A program made the position numbers and the translations under genes. DNA of 64,000 nucleotides, from positions 1,922,001-1,986,000 of the forward strand of contig BCKC01000003.1 in the NCBI GenBank assembly GCA_001600455.1, written 5' to 3'. The notes under the pieces are model-generated. The model was given only the letters and a program-made list of their open reading frames with translations, was not told where the DNA came from and searched no databases. Shown here piece after piece: positions 61,099 through 64,000 of this stretch. Within the stretch, counting starts at the first letter, position 1; the number at the start of each line of letters is the position of its first letter. Origin of the DNA: Endocalyx cinctus. Its lineage: Eukaryota > Ascomycota > Sordariomycetes > Amphisphaeriales > Apiosporaceae.

Positions 61099-61968
61099 AT
61101 GCTTCCAAAATTAAAGCCTGCGCGTCGTAATGCACGAAATCCGAGCCAGCCCGTCCGGTCAGAACCTACCGCTCCAACCGCTGCCTCTAGAGAGACGGCC
61201 GACGACGGTGAGGATCATGGTTGTCAAACCACCCCCCCGACGTTAGGTTCGGGAACCAGTGCCGGCGACCGAAACACTCCCATCGTCTTGAGCTCGAGCG
61301 GATCTGATTCCGAGCCCGAGCCTGAGACCTGGTCCGAGTCTGAGTGGGAGGGTTTCAGCGATCAGCCAAGCCCACCGGCCGACGTGCGATTCGAGTGCTC
61401 CGACGAAGACACGCACGAGCCGTCAGAAGTACGGCGCCGGGTGAAGAGGAAAGCATCGTCTCTTACGGAAAGGCCGCTACAGAGCATAGAGCACAGCGGG
61501 GACGAGCTCCCTGTCCCGGCCAGGGTTTTGACTACAGTCACGGCCCCAGCCCCGCAAGGTCAACACGAAGAAGCAGAGAACACTGACTCGGACGCGCCTC
61601 GCCTACTTGTGTCGTCAAAGCGCAGGAAGATGAAATCAGCAGAGAGCAACGCGGCGCGACCTGCGACTGACGGCGAAAGCGACGACGAGGCCGCGTCCAA
61701 CCAAAGAGCCGAAGAGACCCTGCGCTCCTGGCGGGAACGGATTGGTTTGGCGGCTGGCGTACAACCCGACGACGTCGAGATCGTCAACTGCAGATCTATT
61801 CTACAATACCAGGTCCGGGTAAACGGCAAGCCGACCGAGTATATATGGGTGTCCTCGAAAGACCTGGTGGGATTTTGCCCTGAGGAAGTGGAAAGGTTTA
61901 AGGCCGCCATTAAAAGCAGGTCGCCAAGAGCGCAGAAGTGTCAGCGCTCTCGCAGATATACCGAGTGA
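61099..61968 (+). CDS. Acidic/basic protein with a possible chromo-like C-terminal domain
   Basis: Intronless, 289 residues. Residues 1-200 are disordered and alternately basic and acidic, with Ser/Asp/Glu runs (SSSGSDSEPEPETWSESEWE) and basic NLS-like clusters (RRRVKRKASS, SSKRRKMKS). Residues about 235-275 (SILQYQVRVNGKPTEYIWVS, then a helix EEVERFKAAIK) have the strand-strand-strand-helix outline and the Trp of a chromo domain. The aromatic cage is not complete by eye. This would suggest a chromatin-associated protein; the assignment is weak and by pattern only. Confidence 0.55.
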   Translation: MLPKLKPARRNARNPSQPVRSEPTAPTAASRETADDGEDHGCQTTPPTLGSGTSAGDRNTPIVLSSSGSDSEPEPETWSESEWEGFSDQPSPPADVRFECSDEDTHEPSEVRRRVKRKASSLTERPLQSIEHSGDELPVPARVLTTVTAPAPQGQHEEAENTDSDAPRLLVSSKRRKMKSAESNAARPATDGESDDEAASNQRAEETLRSWRERIGLAAGVQPDDVEIVNCRSILQYQVRVNGKPTEYIWVSSKDLVGFCPEEVERFKAAIKSRSPRAQKCQRSRRYTE

Positions 61969-62517
61969 GGGTCGTGATAGTGTGTTACATCTTTGCTACT
62001 CTCCCAATGTATGCTCACTCGGCTTATACTACGTTCCTATGTAAAATCCAGGCAACAAGCTCAGACTGTTCTGTTCTAAGTTAGATAACTTTTACGACCG
62101 TTTACGAATACTTTTATCCTACTATTTACTGTATATGTCGATAATGTGTAAAACCAGCAACGTGGGCACATTGAAATTAAATATAACTATTCACAAAACT
62201 TCCTAGCTGTGTTACTGGTTTTGGTTACGTTGTGTTGTCTTTGTAGCTAGCTGGCGGTTGTCAAGCAACGGTCCCGGACCTTGGCCCTTTCCGTTTTGAG
62301 AGTATTCTACGGAAAATTCAAGGAGTAGATTAAGTTGTTTGTTTGTCTCAATTTAAATACATGATGTAACCATAGGTAATATTCTACTCTCGGCGTTTCC
62401 TTGCAGGCATTAATCTGTAATCCTCGGGAGGCTGCAGGGCTTATGAAAACGGGAGAAGAGAAACCTTGTCCCGAAGGCTTTTAATAAAGATATGCCCACT
62501 TGTATCAGCTTGAGCGC
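61969..62517. other. Intergenic, nothing recognised
   Basis: No start-initiated ORF with support on either strand. Sequence between two genes that converge on it (the chromo-like gene and the zinc-finger fragment). Confidence 0.4.
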
Positions 62518-62947
62518 TTAGCCTATCGTCGCCTTTCCGTCCTAATTCGTGTGGTTAGTTATTATATTCAAGCCACGGGTTCACGCAAGCATACTGTTGC
62601 CTCGCTCTTCTGGCATAAGATTCTCTATGTCGTTTAAAGGTATAGTAGTTCGAGAACTTCCGTCCATTACAACCATGCTCCCAGCATTGCAGATTCCTGG
62701 GCTGTTCCAGAACTTCAAGGATGCCGCTTTGTGATTGCAAGATCAGACAACCGGGTATCAAAGGGAAGGAATTCGTGACTCCCACGTTCACGTCTAAAAG
62801 TTGAAGGAGGCTGCTTTGTGACTGCAGAATTAAACAATTGGGTATCGGAGGGAAGGAATTAATCGCTCCCGCGTTGATATCGGTCAATGTACTAGGAGAA
62901 GCTGGGCTGTCCTGTTTGTTTATTTCTCCACGCCCTTCGTATGCCAT
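62518..62947 (-). CDS. Zinc-finger fragment protein with an internal duplication
   Basis: Exons 62947-62585 and 62541-62518 with a 43-nt phase-0 intron (GTGAAC..ATTAG, branch ACTAAC), 128 residues. Two diverged copies of a unit of about 30 residues lie at 27-85 (NSFPPIPNCLILQSQSSLL and NSFPLIPGCLILQSQSGIL). They are followed by CWEHGCNGRKFSNYYTFKRH, which resembles the first half of a fungal C2H2 finger; the second His is missing. Related fungal proteins normally continue into further Cys/His pairs, so this copy is truncated or diverged. Confidence 0.55.
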
Positions 62948-63127
62948 AACAGAGGGTTATAAACTTAAATAGTAAGAATATCGTATTTGCTTCGGGTGTG
63001 ATGGATAAGTTCAGAGGAAGCGATGTTTTATGCCTTGGTTAATATTGCAGTATTTATAAGCTCGGTCACACCTACTAGGGATTAGCAGGCGAGGAATAGC
63101 TGAGCCAGATTCTACCCGGACGATCCT
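62948..63127. other. Short intergenic region
   Basis: No feature recognised. Confidence 0.4.
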
Positions 63128-63292
63128 TTATTTCTCTTCATTTCCGTACCGGTTAACGTGCGTCGGCTTAGGGGGTGGCGCATCAGAGCTTTCCAGGTTA
63201 GATGCAAGGCAACGTAATAAAACTTGCAGGAAGAGTTTTCTGTCGACGCGGGACGTAGCAGGATGTGTCAATATACCTAGAGTATGTGGCAT
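63128..63292 (-). CDS. Possible small protein or last exon
   Basis: A 54-residue ATG frame (MPHTLGILTHPATSRVDRKL start) with helical KLFLQVLLRCLASNLE. The frame stays open upstream to 63481 without an ATG, so it may be the end of a longer spliced gene. No family recognised. Confidence 0.3.
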   Translation of the reverse strand: MPHTLGILTHPATSRVDRKLFLQVLLRCLASNLESSDAPPPKPTHVNRYGNEEK

Positions 63293-63611
63293 ATATGCTC
63301 GTACTGACGATATTGTAGTATTGGCGTATATTTTGTGCACGCGCTGTTGATGCGAGAGAAGGGGATATTTATTTCGCGGAAAGCGAGGTTTGCATCGGTA
63401 ACGCTGAGAAGAGGGAGCACGATAGTAGCAAACTTGAGAGATTGACGACAAAATTTTATGTCGAGGTATTCTCGTGATCAAATTACTTTGTTATTAAGTT
63501 AGAAGCATCATGTCCTTGTTCGATTATTCCGCGCATTACGCCACCCAGGTGATGATCTTATAACTGACTACCAAAACACCATTACGAACTACGATTTCCA
63601 AAATTAACTGT

Positions 63612-64000
63612 TCATACCGCTTCCGCGCTGTTCAGTTCCCTCAAAGACTCGTTCGTCGTTCCTTGCTTCTTCTGCTTTCTTAATCGGCCGTACCGAACGA
63701 TGCCGCCCGCGGCCGTGAAGACTGCAAGAATGAATTGCGGATAGTATAAGGGCGCGATGCCAGAAATCCCGAGCCCAAAGAAAAGTACGGAAGAAATGAA
63801 GATAAAACCAGAGAATGCCACCCATATCCACAAGCGTTGGTTATGATGGGAGGTCTTTAGAACCGCCTGTAGCAGTAGGCCAAAGAAAAGAGCGTGAGAA
63901 ATTACGGGAGACCCCCAGACAAAACCGAGGTCTTTCCAATAGAGAAAAACAATCCCGGACATATAGAAGCCGGCTTGAAGAGTTAAGAGGCTAATGATAA
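63612..64000 (-). CDS. Polytopic membrane protein, 5' end outside window
   Basis: The frame ends at 63612 and is open to the right edge, so the gene begins beyond base 64000. Helices: ISHALFFGLLLQAVL, LWIWVAFSGFIFISSVLFFG and APLYYPQFILAVFTAAGGIV, then a basic RYGRLRKQKKQ and polar C-terminus (Arg/Lys-rich inner loop). The ATG at 63962 is internal to the open frame. It recalls the membrane protein at 14571-15247 in size and topology only. Family unknown. Confidence 0.55.
   Translation of the reverse strand, partial: IISLLTLQAGFYMSGIVFLYWKDLGFVWGSPVISHALFFGLLLQAVLKTSHHNQRLWIWVAFSGFIFISSVLFFGLGISGIAPLYYPQFILAVFTAAGGIVRYGRLRKQKKQGTTNESLRELNSAEAV

Overview
This window is nuclear DNA of a filamentous ascomycete (Pezizomycotina, probably Sordariomycetes). 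Genes are interrupted by short GT-AG introns of about 42 to 90 nt, with branch sites of the CTAAC or TTAAC type just upstream of the acceptor. The families present are fungal: DUF3723, DUF3435/FluG-type tyrosine recombinase, BCS1-like AAA ATPase, DUF3295, patatin-like phospholipase and ferric reductase. All gene models below are hand-spliced by reading the sequence; no search or alignment program was run.

The window looks like accessory DNA, most likely all or part of a Starship-type giant transposon or a nest of its relics. DUF3435 recombinases are the captains of Starships, and DUF3723, patatin-like phospholipase (PLP) and ferric reductase (FRE) genes are their recurrent passengers. All four are here: DUF3723 at 1-2012 (-), DUF3435 at 3673-6280 (+), PLP at 43343-46319 (-) and FRE at 49077-50803 (+, broken by a stop codon). 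No element boundary could be identified.

Layout. 0-6.3 kb: DUF3723, a divergent pseudokinase-like gene, and the captain-like recombinase. 6.6-14 kb: small, mostly coiled-coil proteins, many with one intron, plus one MADS-like protein. 14-24 kb: gene-poor and AT-rich, with membrane and unknown proteins, a Cys-rich 57-residue protein, a frameshifted protein kinase and a 455-bp terminal-inverted-repeat element. 24.8-36.7 kb: small unknown genes, a Ras-like GTPase, a DUF3295 protein, a tandem duplication of a four-gene module about 1.4 kb long, and a four-finger C2H2 protein. 37-41 kb: a GC-rich, intronless, bacterial-type S9D peptidase bracketed by direct repeats. 41-51 kb: BCS1-like ATPase, PLP and FRE. 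51-54.5 kb: an unrecognised three-exon gene with a dense cluster of the palindrome TCGTACGA. 54.8-60 kb: two tandem paralogues sharing an unrecognised domain, one carrying a J domain and the other an FG-repeat tail like that of nucleoporins. 61-64 kb: a chromo-like protein, a zinc-finger fragment and a membrane protein running off the right edge.

How the genes fit together: the recombinase, DUF3723, PLP and FRE are what a Starship carries. The remaining genes are mostly one-off small proteins with no recognised function. The best candidates for something undescribed are the J-domain/FG-repeat pair and the duplicated small-gene module.
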